A stretch of DNA of 64,000 nucleotides from Sinomonas mesophila (GCF_001999765.1 NZ_MTIC01000013.1:1-64000), one strand, 5' to 3'. Positions 52,151-60,700 are shown, counted from the first letter of the stretch. The notes: a model not told the origin generated them from the letters alone. Translations and numbers: made by a program.

Positions 52151-53178
52151 TGGTCATGACTGCTCACAAGGCTGAAGCCGCGACCGCCCAGGGCGGCGCA
52201 CCGGAGCTCATCAAGGCGGTTCCGGTCCGCCATCCGGGCCGGTGGGTCGGCGCCGCCGTCATCCTGCTCCTCGTGGCCCTGGGGATCCAGAGCCTCGCCA
52301 CGAACCCCCAGTTCCACTGGGAGACCGTGGCGCTGTACATCCTCGACGTCAACGTGGTCCGCGGCGTGGGCTGGACGCTCCTGCTCACGGTCCTGTCGAT
52401 GGTCCTCGCGATCGTGCTCGCCGTTCTCCTGGCCGTCATGCGGCAGTCGGACAACCCGATCTTCCGCTGGTCCAGCTGGGTCTGGGTGTGGTTCTTCCGC
52501 GGTACCCCGGTCTACACGCAGCTCCTGTTCTGGGGGCTCGTGACGGTCCTGTACCCCACGATGTCCCTGGGCATCCCGTTCGGCCCCGCGCTCGTCACGT
52601 GGGTGCTCGAGGACCCGACGCGCGGCTTCATCCCCGCCGTCCTCGGCCTCGGGCTCAACGAGTCCGCCTACCTCGCGGAGATCTTCCGCGCGGGCCTGAA
52701 GTCCGTGGACAAGGGCCAGGCGGAGGCGGCCGAGGCGCTCGGGATGAGCAGGGGCAAGATCATGTGGCGGATCATCCTGCCGCAGGCCATGCGCGTCATC
52801 GTCCCGCCGACCGGCAACGAGACGATCGGCATGCTCAAGACGACCTCGCTCGTCCTGGCCGTGCCCTTCACCCTCGACCTGACCTTCGTGACGAACTCGC
52901 TCGCGAACCGCACGTACCTGCCCATCCCGCTGCTCATCGTCGCGGCCACGTGGTACCTCGTCATCACGAGCATCCTCATGGTCGGCCAGCACTACATCGA
53001 GAAGCACTACGGCAAGGGAATCGAGAGCGGGGCGCCCCCCGTCAACCCCGCGGCGGCCAAGGCCGCGGCGGCGGGCACGGCTCCGACCGGCACCGCTCCG
53101 ACCGGCGTCGAGCCGGGGGAGGCCATCCCCGGCGGCCCGACCGTGACCGGCAAGGACATTGAGGAGAGCGGACGATGA
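52150..53178 (+). CDS. Amino-acid ABC transporter permease
   Basis: This 342-residue HisM/GlnP-type permease has five or six membrane helices and the EAA loop [36 protein letters not shown] is a family motif. The C-terminal tail is Ala/Pro/Thr-rich and includes a TGTAPTGV repeat. Its ATG overlaps the binding-protein stop (TGATG), and its end overlaps the ATPase start (ATGA). Confidence 0.92.
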   Translation: MVMTAHKAEAATAQGGAPELIKAVPVRHPGRWVGAAVILLLVALGIQSLATNPQFHWETVALYILDVNVVRGVGWTLLLTVLSMVLAIVLAVLLAVMRQSDNPIFRWSSWVWVWFFRGTPVYTQLLFWGLVTVLYPTMSLGIPFGPALVTWVLEDPTRGFIPAVLGLGLNESAYLAEIFRAGLKSVDKGQAEAAEALGMSRGKIMWRIILPQAMRVIVPPTGNETIGMLKTTSLVLAVPFTLDLTFVTNSLANRTYLPIPLLIVAATWYLVITSILMVGQHYIEKHYGKGIESGAPPVNPAAAKAAAAGTAPTGTAPTGVEPGEAIPGGPTVTGKDIEESGR

Positions 53179-53987
53179 GCGCCCCAGCACAGCCGAAGCC
53201 CGCCGTCGTGGACGGACGGCGCGACACCAAGGAGCTCGTCCGGATCGAGGGCGTGCACAAGTACTTCGGCGACCACCATGTCCTGCGGGGCATCGACATG
53301 ACCGTCCGGCAGGGCGAGGTCGCGGTCCTCATCGGCCCCTCCGGGTCCGGGAAGTCGACCCTCCTGCGCTGCATCAACCACCTCGAGACGATCAGCGCCG
53401 GACGGATCTTCGTCGACGACGAGCTCATCGGCTACCACGAGCGGGGCGGGAAGCTGCACGAGCTCCACCTCAAGGAGATCGCGCGCCAGCGCCGCAACAT
53501 CGGCATGGTGTTCCAGCGCTTCAACCTCTTCGGCCACAAGACGGCCGTCGAGAACGTCATGGAGGCCCCGGTCCAGGTCAAGGGCCAGGGCAAGGCCGCG
53601 GCGAGGCGCCGCGCGCTCGAGCTCCTCGACCGGGTCGGGCTGTCCGAGCGTGCCTACCACTACCCGGCGCAGCTCTCGGGCGGGCAGCAGCAGCGCGTCG
53701 CGATCGCCCGGGCGCTCGCGATGGACCCCGAGCTCATGCTCTTCGACGAGCCGACCTCGGCCCTCGACCCGGAGCTCGTGGGCGACGTCCTCAACGTCAT
53801 GAAGGACCTCGCACGGTCCGGCATGACCATGGTCGTCGTGACCCACGAGATCGGCTTCGCCCGCGAGGTGGGGGACACCCTGACCTTCATGGACGGCGGC
53901 GTCGTGGTCGAATCGGGCCACCCCCGAGAGGTCATCGCCAACCCCCAGCACGAGCGCACGAAGGGCTTCCTGAGCCGCGTCCTCTAA
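53175..53987 (+). CDS. Amino-acid ABC transporter ATP-binding protein
   Basis: This 270-residue GlnQ/HisP-type ATPase has Walker [10 protein letters not shown], a Q-loop VFQRFNLF, signature LSGGQQQRV, Walker [15 protein letters not shown] and switch His in VVVTHEIGF. It powers the permease encoded just upstream. The start overlaps the permease stop by 4 nt. Repeat array C begins 4 nt after its stop. Confidence 0.95.
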   Translation: MSAPAQPKPAVVDGRRDTKELVRIEGVHKYFGDHHVLRGIDMTVRQGEVAVLIGPSGSGKSTLLRCINHLETISAGRIFVDDELIGYHERGGKLHELHLKEIARQRRNIGMVFQRFNLFGHKTAVENVMEAPVQVKGQGKAAARRRALELLDRVGLSERAYHYPAQLSGGQQQRVAIARALAMDPELMLFDEPTSALDPELVGDVLNVMKDLARSGMTMVVVTHEIGFAREVGDTLTFMDGGVVVESGHPREVIANPQHERTKGFLSRVL

Positions 53988-53990
53988 AGA

Positions 53991-54099
53991 GGTGACCCCG
54001 CATCCCTGAGAGGTGACCCCGCATCCCGATTATGGATGCGGGGTCACCTTCCTGCGTTGCGGGGTCAGCTTCCTGCGTTGCGGGGTCAGCGTTCGATGC
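53991..54099. repeat. 21-bp repeat array C, 2+3 units with a 16-bp perfect hairpin
   Basis: Two units in the TGACCCC orientation (53991-54032) meet three in the GGGGTCA orientation (54037-54099). At the junction, AGGTGACCCCGCATCC (54011-54026) and GGATGCGGGGTCACCT (54034-54049) form a perfect 16-bp stem with a 7-nt loop. The array lies between the convergent ABC ATPase and menF genes. The menF stop codon (54088-54086) lies inside the last unit. Confidence 0.92.
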
Positions 54100-55537
54100 C
54101 CAGGGCCTCGAGCATCGGGCGGAACTTGGCCCAGGTCTCGGCGAGCTCGGCCTGCGGCTGGGACGCCTCGACGATCCCGCAGCCCGCGTACAGCCGCATC
54201 GTCGTCGGCGTCTCGATGACCCCGCCGCGCAACGCGATGCCCCACTCGCCGTTCCCGGCGCCGTCGAGCCAGCCCACCGGCCCCGCGTACGGACCCCGGT
54301 CGAGCTCCTCGAGCTCCCGGATGAGCGCGCCCGCGACGAGCGTCGGCGTCCCGCACACCGCGGCAGTGGGGTGCAGGGCGTTGACGAGCGCGAGCGAGGT
54401 CGGCACGTGCCCTTCGACGTCGGCGAGCTCGGCCTTGACGTCGGAGGCCAGATGGAAGACGTTCGGCAGCTCGAGGATGAACGGCTCCTCGTGCGAGTTC
54501 ATCGCCTCGGAGAAGGGCTCGAGCGCCACGGTGAGGGACTGGATCGCAATCTCGTGCTCGTGCCGCTGCTTCGCCGAGCCCGCGAGGACCCGCGCGGGGT
54601 ACCCGTCGCCCTGGCCCAGGGCGTCGCGCCGGTCCAGCGTGCCCGCGAGCACGCGCGCCTGCGCCGTGCGCCCCTCGACCTGGATGAGCATCTCCGGCGT
54701 CGCGCCCACGAGCCCGTCCACGCCGTACACCCACGTGTCCCGGTAGGCCGCCGCGAGCCGCCGCAGCACCTCGGCGCGCGGGATCCCGGCGCCGTCCTCG
54801 ACCACGATGTCCCGCGCGAGCACGAGCTTCTCGAGCTCTCCCGCGCGGATGCGCCGGACCCCGGCGGCCACGGCGTCGGTCCAGCGCTGCTGTCCGAGCG
54901 CGCCAGGCAGGAGCGCGGCGTGGCGATGCGCCGCCGGTGCGGGTGCAGACGACGGCGAGCGGGCGCCGTGGTGCGCGGCCGTCGCCGCGGGCGGGTGCGC
55001 GCCGTCGTGCGCTGGGTTCGCAGCCTGCCCGAGCCGCGAGGCGATCCGCCCGACGGCGGCACGAAGCAATGCCTCGCTCGGCACCGTGCCGTCGGTGCTG
55101 AGCTGGGTCGCCCACGCCCGCCCGTCCCGGATGCCGAGCACGAGCTCGGGGACGATGAGCCGCGAGAGGTACCGCGAGGTCTTGGAGAACGCGAAGCTGC
55201 CGAACGCGAGCGGGCCCGTGCCCGGATGGCCGACCGCGTCGTCGACCTCGGCCTCGAGCACGAGGTGCTTCCACCACGCCTCGGCCTCGATGAAGCGCTC
55301 GGGCCCCGTGACGGTGAAGCGGGCCGCCTCGCCGAAGCCCAGGTGTCCCTCGCCGCGCCGCGTCCAGCACTGCACCGTGCCATCCGCTGCACCCCGGGCC
55401 GCGCCCTCTGCCTTCCCCTTTGCCTTCCTCTTTGCCTTCCCCTTTGCCTTCGGCGTTTCGGCGAGGAAGGCGGCCAGGTCCCCGGCGGGGAAGTCATCGC
55501 CCAGGTCGATGCTGAGGGCGCGGAGGGGGTGGCTCAT
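54086..55537 (-). CDS. menF: Isochorismate synthase
   Basis: This 483-residue chorismate-utilising enzyme forms isochorismate for menaquinone. Conserved blocks are [53 protein letters not shown] and [16 protein letters not shown]. An extra Lys/Ala-rich tract, [16 protein letters not shown], near residues 30-45 is encoded by a 12-bp repeat. Its ATG at 55537 lies 9 nt after TAGGCT (55552-55547). It is divergent from menG. Confidence 0.93.
   Translation of the reverse strand: MSHPLRALSIDLGDDFPAGDLAAFLAETPKAKGKAKRKAKGKAEGAARGAADGTVQCWTRRGEGHLGFGEAARFTVTGPERFIEAEAWWKHLVLEAEVDDAVGHPGTGPLAFGSFAFSKTSRYLSRLIVPELVLGIRDGRAWATQLSTDGTVPSEALLRAAVGRIASRLGQAANPAHDGAHPPAATAAHHGARSPSSAPAPAAHRHAALLPGALGQQRWTDAVAAGVRRIRAGELEKLVLARDIVVEDGAGIPRAEVLRRLAAAYRDTWVYGVDGLVGATPEMLIQVEGRTAQARVLAGTLDRRDALGQGDGYPARVLAGSAKQRHEHEIAIQSLTVALEPFSEAMNSHEEPFILELPNVFHLASDVKAELADVEGHVPTSLALVNALHPTAAVCGTPTLVAGALIRELEELDRGPYAGPVGWLDGAGNGEWGIALRGGVIETPTTMRLYAGCGIVEASQPQAELAETWAKFRPMLEALGIER
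55409..55456 (-). repeat. 12-bp coding repeat in menF
   Basis: Four units of TGCCTTCCCCTT type (55409-55420, 55421-55432, 55433-55444, and a diverged 55445-55456) encode KGKA/KRKA tetrads on the minus strand. The tract adds a positively charged loop near the N-terminus of isochorismate synthase. Confidence 0.85.
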
Positions 55538-55546
55538 GATGGATCA

Positions 55547-55563
55547 AGCCTACGCGCTAATCT
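55547..55563. promoter_or_regulatory. Divergent back-to-back -10 boxes for menF and menG
   Basis: TAGGCT (55552-55547, minus) and TAATCT (55558-55563, plus) lie 5 nt apart. They sit 9 nt and 8 nt from the menF and menG start codons, which are only 34 bp apart. Each -35 would fall at the edge of the opposite gene. No clear -35 hexamer is seen. Confidence 0.5.
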
Positions 55564-55571
55564 TTGGCAGA

Positions 55572-56348
55572 ATGGTGCGGGTGAGCAGCGCAGGCAGCAG
55601 GGCATCCCTTGACAAGCGTCCCGACGAAGTCGCAAGCATGTTCGATGAGGTGGCGCCCCGATACGACGTCGTGAACGACCTCCTCTCGCTCGGCCAGACG
55701 CGCCGGTGGCGCAAGGTCGTGGTCGATGCGGTCGACGCTGCCCCGCACCAGCGCGTCCTCGACCTCGCCGCCGGGACGGGCACCTCCGCCGAGCCGTACG
55801 CGGACGCCGGCGTCGACGTCGTCGCGTGCGACTTCTCCCTCGGCATGCTGCGCGTCGGCAAGCGCCGCCGCCCGGACATCGACTTCATCGCCGGCGACGC
55901 GACGAACCTGCCGTTCGCGGACAACTCCTTCGACGCCGTCACCATCAGCTTCGGGCTGCGCAACGTCAACGACCCGCACCGTGCCCTGCAGGAGATGCTC
56001 CGCGTCACCAGGCCGGGCGGGCGGCTCGTCGTCGCAGAGTTCTCCTCCCCGGTCAACCCCCTGTGGCGCACGATCTACCTCGAGTACCTCATGCGCGCCC
56101 TCCCGGGGATTGCCCGCCGCGCCTCGTCCAACCCGGACGCGTACGTGTACCTCGCCGAGTCGATCCGGGCCTGGCCGGACCAGGACAACCTCGCCGCGTG
56201 GCTCGTCGCGGACGGCTGGGAGAAGGTGACGTACCGCAACCTCACGGGCGGGATCGTCGCCGTCCACCGCGCGCACAAGCCCGCTGCCCCGGCGTCGACC
56301 GCTGGCCCGCTCGCCAAGGCCCGCCGGGCCCGCCGCGCCGCGCGCTGA
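55572..56348 (+). CDS. menG: Demethylmenaquinone methyltransferase
   Basis: This 258-residue SAM-dependent methyltransferase (UbiE/MenG family) performs the last methylation to menaquinone. Motifs are [38 protein letters not shown] and [27 protein letters not shown] basic C-terminal tail ([12 protein letters not shown]) follows. Starts at ATG 55572 or GTG 55581 are possible; the former is 8 nt after TAATCT. menJ starts 5 nt after its stop. Confidence 0.94.
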   Translation: MVRVSSAGSRASLDKRPDEVASMFDEVAPRYDVVNDLLSLGQTRRWRKVVVDAVDAAPHQRVLDLAAGTGTSAEPYADAGVDVVACDFSLGMLRVGKRRRPDIDFIAGDATNLPFADNSFDAVTISFGLRNVNDPHRALQEMLRVTRPGGRLVVAEFSSPVNPLWRTIYLEYLMRALPGIARRASSNPDAYVYLAESIRAWPDQDNLAAWLVADGWEKVTYRNLTGGIVAVHRAHKPAAPASTAGPLAKARRARRAAR

Positions 56349-56353
56349 GACGC

Positions 56354-57685
56354 ATGGAGGTCCTCGTCATCGGGGCCGGCCCCGCCGGCTCCACCGCTGC
56401 CCACTACCTCGCCCGCTCCGGCGTGCCGGTCACCGTCCTCGAGAAGACGCGCTTCCCGCGCGAGAAGGTCTGCGGCGACGGACTGACCCCGCGCGCCGTG
56501 CGCGAGATCCAGCTCCTCGGCCTCCCGCACGCGGAGGCGGACGGCTGGCGCCGCAACCGGGGCCTGCGCCTCATCGCCGGCGGCCGCACGCTCGAGCTCC
56601 CGTGGCCCGCCCTCGGCGACTTCCCGGACTACGGCCTCATCCGCACGCGCCTCGGCTTCGACGCCGAGCTCGCCGAGCACGCCCGCGCGGCGGGCGCCCG
56701 CATTCTCGAGGGCCACGCCGTCACTGAGGTGATCGACGATGGCGGCCGCGTCGTGGGCGCGCGCGCCCACCTCCTCGACGGGGACGGCAGGCGGACAGGC
56801 CAGACGCGCGAGTTCCGGGCCGACGTCGTGCTCGCGGCCGACGGCAACTCGACCCGCGCCGCCGTCTCGCACGGGCTCGCGAAGCGCGACGACCGCCCGC
56901 TCGGCGTCGCGTACCGCACGTACTTCACGAGCCCCCGCCACGAGGACGACTGGATGGAGGGCTGGCTCGAGCTGCCCGGCCGGGACGGCAAGCCGCTGCC
57001 TGGCTACGGCTGGGTCTTCGGCGTCGGCGACGGCACCTCGAACGTGGGCCTGGGCATCCTCAACTCGTCCGAGGAGTTCGGGAAGCTCGACTACCGGCAG
57101 GTGCTGCGCGACTGGACCGCGGGGATGCCCGAGGAATGGGGCTTCACCGAGGAGAACCAGGTCGGCCCGGTGCGCGGCGCCGCCCTGCCGATGGGCTTCA
57201 ACCGGACCCCGCACGTCGTTCCGGGGATGGCGCTGCTCGGCGACGCCGGCGGCATGGTGAGCCCGTTCAACGGCGAGGGCATCTCGTATGCCATGGAGTC
57301 CGCGCGCTTCGCAGCCCAGTACCTCGTCGACGCCGCATCGGCCCAGCGCGCGGCGGGCCTCGCGCGGCCGTCCGCGCACGACGTCGACCGCCGGCTCGCG
57401 GCGTATGCCGGCCGGGTGCGCGCGGAGTGGGGGAGCCACTTCACGCTCGGGCGGATGTTCGCCGCGCTCATCGGACATCCCGCCGTCATGCGCGCCGCGC
57501 TCGCGACGGGGATGCCCATCCCGCCGCTCATGCGCCTCGTCGTGCGGCTCCTCGCGAATCTCGCCGACCGGCCGGGCACGAGCCTGCCCGACGCCGCGAT
57601 CCGCGTCCTGGAGTCGCTCGTCCCGGCGACCTCCAACACTGACCGCCCCCGCACGCCTGCGCCCACCCGGCGCCCCGAAAGCTAG
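56354..57685 (+). CDS. menJ: Geranylgeranyl-reductase-family flavoprotein, probable menaquinone reductase MenJ
   Basis: This 443-residue FAD enzyme has GAGPAGSTAAHYLARSG for FAD, FPREKVCGDGLTPRAV, and LLGDAGGMVSPFNGEGISYAMESARFA near the C-terminus. The mycobacterial MenJ saturates one isoprene unit of menaquinone. The order menG-menJ-polyprenyl synthase resembles the mycobacterial locus, which supports this role over archaeal-type lipid reduction. It begins 5 nt after menG. Confidence 0.85.
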   Translation: MEVLVIGAGPAGSTAAHYLARSGVPVTVLEKTRFPREKVCGDGLTPRAVREIQLLGLPHAEADGWRRNRGLRLIAGGRTLELPWPALGDFPDYGLIRTRLGFDAELAEHARAAGARILEGHAVTEVIDDGGRVVGARAHLLDGDGRRTGQTREFRADVVLAADGNSTRAAVSHGLAKRDDRPLGVAYRTYFTSPRHEDDWMEGWLELPGRDGKPLPGYGWVFGVGDGTSNVGLGILNSSEEFGKLDYRQVLRDWTAGMPEEWGFTEENQVGPVRGAALPMGFNRTPHVVPGMALLGDAGGMVSPFNGEGISYAMESARFAAQYLVDAASAQRAAGLARPSAHDVDRRLAAYAGRVRAEWGSHFTLGRMFAALIGHPAVMRAALATGMPIPPLMRLVVRLLANLADRPGTSLPDAAIRVLESLVPATSNTDRPRTPAPTRRPES

Positions 57686-57694
57686 GCTTGACCC

Positions 57695-58798
57695 GTGACG
57701 ACTTCTCGAGACCACAGCTGGACGCACGCCGGGCATGGCCGCCCGTCGTCGGCTGAGCCGGCACCGACCACGACGGCGATCGCCGCCGGCCTCCAGCTTC
57801 CCGCGGGCTTCGCCGCGATCGCCGACGACGCCGAGCTGGGCCCGGCGATCACGACCAGCATGGCCCGGGTCGAGAAGCGCCTCCGCGAGGCCATCGCCAA
57901 CTCCGACCCGCTCGCGGACGCGACGAGCCGGCACCTCGTGGAGGCCGGCGGCAAGCGGATCCGCCCGCTCCTGACGATCCTGTGCTCGCACCTTGGCGAC
58001 CCGGAGCGTCCCGAGGTCCTGCAGGCGGCCGCCGTCGTCGAGCTGACGCACCTCGCGACGCTCTACCACGACGACGTCATGGACTCCGCCCCGTACCGCC
58101 GCGGCGCCCCCACGGCGCACGAGGTGTGGGGCAACACGGTCGCCATCCTCACGGGCGACCTCATCTTCGCGCGCGCCTCGATCCTCGTCTCTGAGCTCGG
58201 CGGCCGCGCCTTGTCCATCCAGGCCCGCACGTTCGAGCGCCTGTGCCTCGGGCAGCTGCACGAGACCGTCGGCCCGCGCGATGGCGAGGACCCGGTCGAG
58301 CACTACCTGTCCGTCCTGGCGGACAAGACCGGCTCGCTCATCGCGGCCTCGGGCCAGCTTGGGGCGATCTTCTCGGGCGCGCCGGACGAGTACGAGGACT
58401 TGCTCGTCGAGTACGGCGAGAAGGTCGGCGTCGCGTTCCAGCTCGCCGATGACGTCATCGACGTGACCGGCGGCAAGGCCTCCTCGGGCAAGTCCGCGGG
58501 CACCGACCTGCGCGAGGGTGTGCCCACGCTCCCCGTCCTGCTCGCGCGCCGGGCCGCGCACGACGGCGATGCCTCCGCGGCGGAGGTCGTCGCCCTTGTG
58601 GACGGTGACCTCACGAGCGACGAGGCGCTCGCCCGCGCGGTCGAGGCCCTCTCGGCGCATCCTGCGACGCAGGAGGCGTGGGCCGTGGCCCGCGAGTGGG
58701 CCGATGCCGCGAAGGCCGCGCTCGAGCCGCTGCCCGAGGGGGTTGTGAAGGCCTCGCTTGCGGCGTTCGCCGACGCGGTGGTCGACCGCACCCTCTAG
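57695..58798 (+). CDS. Polyprenyl diphosphate synthase
   Basis: This 367-residue trans-prenyltransferase has the first Asp-rich motif DDVMD (in LYHDDVMDSAPYRRG) and the second DDVID (LADDVIDVTGG). GGKRIRPLL is also present. It probably makes the menaquinone side chain, such as an octa- or nonaprenyl diphosphate. The GTG at 57695 is 6 nt after TAGGCT (57683-57688), 9 nt after the menJ stop. Repeat array D begins 1 nt after its stop. Confidence 0.92.
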   Translation: MTTSRDHSWTHAGHGRPSSAEPAPTTTAIAAGLQLPAGFAAIADDAELGPAITTSMARVEKRLREAIANSDPLADATSRHLVEAGGKRIRPLLTILCSHLGDPERPEVLQAAAVVELTHLATLYHDDVMDSAPYRRGAPTAHEVWGNTVAILTGDLIFARASILVSELGGRALSIQARTFERLCLGQLHETVGPRDGEDPVEHYLSVLADKTGSLIAASGQLGAIFSGAPDEYEDLLVEYGEKVGVAFQLADDVIDVTGGKASSGKSAGTDLREGVPTLPVLLARRAAHDGDASAAEVVALVDGDLTSDEALARAVEALSAHPATQEAWAVAREWADAAKAALEPLPEGVVKASLAAFADAVVDRTL

Positions 58799-58799
58799 T

Positions 58800-58883
58800 C
58801 CCGGGGTCACCTCCCAACGTTGCGGGGTCACCTCCCTGTGTTGCGGGGTCATCTCTCAACGTTGCGGGGTTACGTCCGATCCC
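58800..58883 (+). repeat. 21-bp repeat array D, 4 units in one orientation
   Basis: Four units of TGCGGGGTCACCTCCCAACG type (plus T) lie head to tail at 58800-58883, directly after the polyprenyl synthase stop. The last unit (58863-58883) is degenerate. Unlike arrays A-C there is no inverted half, and the flanking genes run in the same direction. The next array, E, lies on the other side of the following gene in opposite orientation. Confidence 0.9.
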
Positions 58884-58983
58884 ACGTCTTCCTGTGGAGG
58901 GGAATCGGACTCCCGCGCGGTGACGCTTTCGTCGAGCCGGCCCTGTGGATAACGTCGGATGGGCTCCGCCCGTCGGTGCCACC

Positions 58984-59916
58984 ATGTTCGCCATGGACGT
59001 TCTCGCGACTCACGGGGCCATGCTCGACGCACCCTTCACGGCTGCCGCTGCCCGACAACACGGTCTGGACTACTTCGCCCTGCTACGCGAGGACGTCCGG
59101 CACGTAAGCCGGGAGCTCTATGTGCCTGGAGGGGGCCAGTCTGGGCTTGTCGACCGAGTCCGCGCGCATCTGGCTGTAACGCCCGGCGCCTGGGCCTCGC
59201 ATCGGACGGCTGCAGCTTTGCACGGACTGTGGCTTCCCGACGCTGCAGACGATCAGACCCTTCTCCACCTCAGCAAGCCCACTGAGCTGCCGAGGGTCAG
59301 ACGCGCCGGCGTCGTTGGACACCGTGTGAGGATCCGCCCTGAAGAGGTCGTGGAAGTCGAATCCGGGATCCGGGTCAGCAGTCCCGCGAGGACGTGGCTC
59401 GACCTGGGGAATGAGCTCGGCCCGGTGGCGCTCGTGGTCCTCGGCGACCAGCTGATCCGAGTCCCGCGACCCGACTTCGAAGGCCGTGACCGTCCGCATG
59501 CTACCAGGAACTCACTCGCCGCGATGCTCCGGGCACACCCGAAGATGCAGGGCGTGGCCAGATGCCGGGCCGCACTCGCTGACATGCGGGTCGGAGCCGA
59601 CTCTGTGCCGGAAACGCTCTTGCGGCTCTGTCTCCTCGCCTACGGATTCCCTGAACCCGAACTGCAGATCGTGTTGCGGCCCTACGACCCCTTCTCTCCC
59701 AGCGGCGACCTGGGCTACCGCGGCATCAAGGTCGTCCTGCAGTACGACGGCGGCCATCACCAAACAGATGAACGGCGGAAGCGCGATGCCAGGCGGGATG
59801 CCGCCTTCCGTGCAGCCGGATGGGTCGTCATCATCGTCACGGCCGAAGACCGACACGACGATTTTGGCCGCGTCCGGGCTGAGTTGCGTAAGTACCTGGC
59901 CGCACGGGTGTCGTGA
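58984..59916 (+). CDS. AbiEi-like/DUF559-type protein
   Basis: This protein of about 310 residues has an N-terminal winged-helix-like part (FTAAAARQHGLDYFALLR, then HRTAAALHGLWLP) and a C-terminal DUF559/Vsr-like nuclease fold (VVLQYDGGHHQTDERRKRDARRDAAFRAAGWVVI). Such proteins are common orphans in actinobacteria with no proven function. Codon use is less GC-rich than its neighbours. The start is uncertain: ATG 58984, ATG 58993 or GTG 58945. It is flanked by array D and array E, which face each other. Its stop TGA lies inside the first unit of array E. Confidence 0.65.
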   Translation: MFAMDVLATHGAMLDAPFTAAAARQHGLDYFALLREDVRHVSRELYVPGGGQSGLVDRVRAHLAVTPGAWASHRTAAALHGLWLPDAADDQTLLHLSKPTELPRVRRAGVVGHRVRIRPEEVVEVESGIRVSSPARTWLDLGNELGPVALVVLGDQLIRVPRPDFEGRDRPHATRNSLAAMLRAHPKMQGVARCRAALADMRVGADSVPETLLRLCLLAYGFPEPELQIVLRPYDPFSPSGDLGYRGIKVVLQYDGGHHQTDERRKRDARRDAAFRAAGWVVIIVTAEDRHDDFGRVRAELRKYLAARVS

Positions 59917-60101
59917 CCTCGCATCGTTGGGAGGTGACCCCGCATCGTTGGGAGGTGACCCTTGGATCGTTGGGAGGTGACCCCGCATCGTTGGGAGGTG
60001 ACCCCGGATCGTTGGGAGGTGACCCCGGATCGTTGGGAGGTGACCCCGGATCGTTGGGAGGTGACCCCGCATCGTTGGGAGGTGACCCCGGATCGTTGGG
60101 A
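59912..60101 (-). repeat. 21-bp repeat array E, 9 units in tandem
   Basis: Nine units of GGTGACCCCGGATCGTTGGG type (plus A) run from 59912 to 60101. All are 21 bp except the third, which is 22 bp (59954-59975). Units carry either CGCATCG or CGGATCG after the core. The array is the largest in the window and lies between the DUF559 gene and the convergent SMI1/KNR4 gene. A strong hairpin terminator follows at 60115. The frames through the array are open but are not genes. Confidence 0.95.
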
Positions 60102-60114
60102 GGTTAAAAGGGAT

Positions 60115-60149
60115 GGCCCCGGGAGGCGGTAGAACCGCTCCCCGGGGCC
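60115..60149 (+). terminator. Rho-independent-like terminator after array E
   Basis: GGCCCCGGGAGGCGGT (60115-60130) and CCGCTCCCCGGGGCC (60135-60149) form a strong stem with an AGAA loop, followed by GTTTCC. A short A-rich stretch precedes it. It ends transcription from the DUF559 gene and array E. The remaining gap to 60280 holds AT-richer sequence but no recognisable element. Confidence 0.75.
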
Positions 60150-60280
60150 GTTTCCGTTCGCACCCGGATTCACTGGAGGCTAAGTAGTGAACCCACGACC
60201 CAGCATATGACAGATTCGTCAAAAAGCCAATAGACCCCGTCAACAATGTGTGAACTCAGGCGTCACATGCGTTACGCAGG

Positions 60281-60700
60281 CTAGTCCTCGTCCGTGAAGA
60301 CCCACTCGAACATGTCGAACGTGAACTCGGAGAACGTCCCGTCCTCGGAGACCCACTCGCCGCGCGCGTTGTTCTTGCGGTAGACGATGGGGTCTGGGAC
60401 GCGCAGGTCCCCGGACCGGAAGCCCCACGTGAACTGCTCCTCCTCGTCCTCGAGGAACATGAGGAATCCCTCATCGTCGACCTCGAGTTCCTCGGGGTCC
60501 CAGAAGAAGTGGTACGCCTCCATGAGTTCGCTTCCGCCGAGCGCGAGGTAGAACTCCCGCAGCGCGAGCGGGATCGTGAACGCATGCTCCTCGAGGGCGT
60601 CGTCGAGCTCCTCTTCGGAGAGGCCGTCGCTCGGCTGCCAGGGATCCTCGAGGTACTTGGGGACAAGCGCGCGGAACTTCTCCAGGAACATCTCGCTCAT
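60281..60700 (-). CDS. SMI1/KNR4 family protein
   Basis: This 139-residue acidic protein fits the SMI1/KNR4 (SUKH) fold: GLSEEELDDALEEHAFTIPLALREFYLALGG, then FLMFLEDEEEQFTWGF. SUKH proteins often act as toxin immunity proteins, but others are housekeeping; no toxin gene is adjacent. The ATG at 60700 is 7 nt after TAGGAT (60713-60708), a leaderless-type promoter. It is divergent from the chelatase gene. Confidence 0.75.
   Translation of the reverse strand: MSEMFLEKFRALVPKYLEDPWQPSDGLSEEELDDALEEHAFTIPLALREFYLALGGSELMEAYHFFWDPEELEVDDEGFLMFLEDEEEQFTWGFRSGDLRVPDPIVYRKNNARGEWVSEDGTFSEFTFDMFEWVFTDED

Noticed and set aside
58800-58883. G-quadruplex
   Set aside because: Each unit has a single run of four G with about 17 nt between runs, too far apart for a stable intramolecular quadruplex.
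59912-60101. CRISPR array
   Set aside because: Units are contiguous 21-bp copies with no unique spacers, and no cas genes are present.
59913-60107. Short open frames through array E (for example repeated LGGDPGS heptads)
   Set aside because: Any 21-bp repeat without a stop is open in several frames; there is no start signal or family match.
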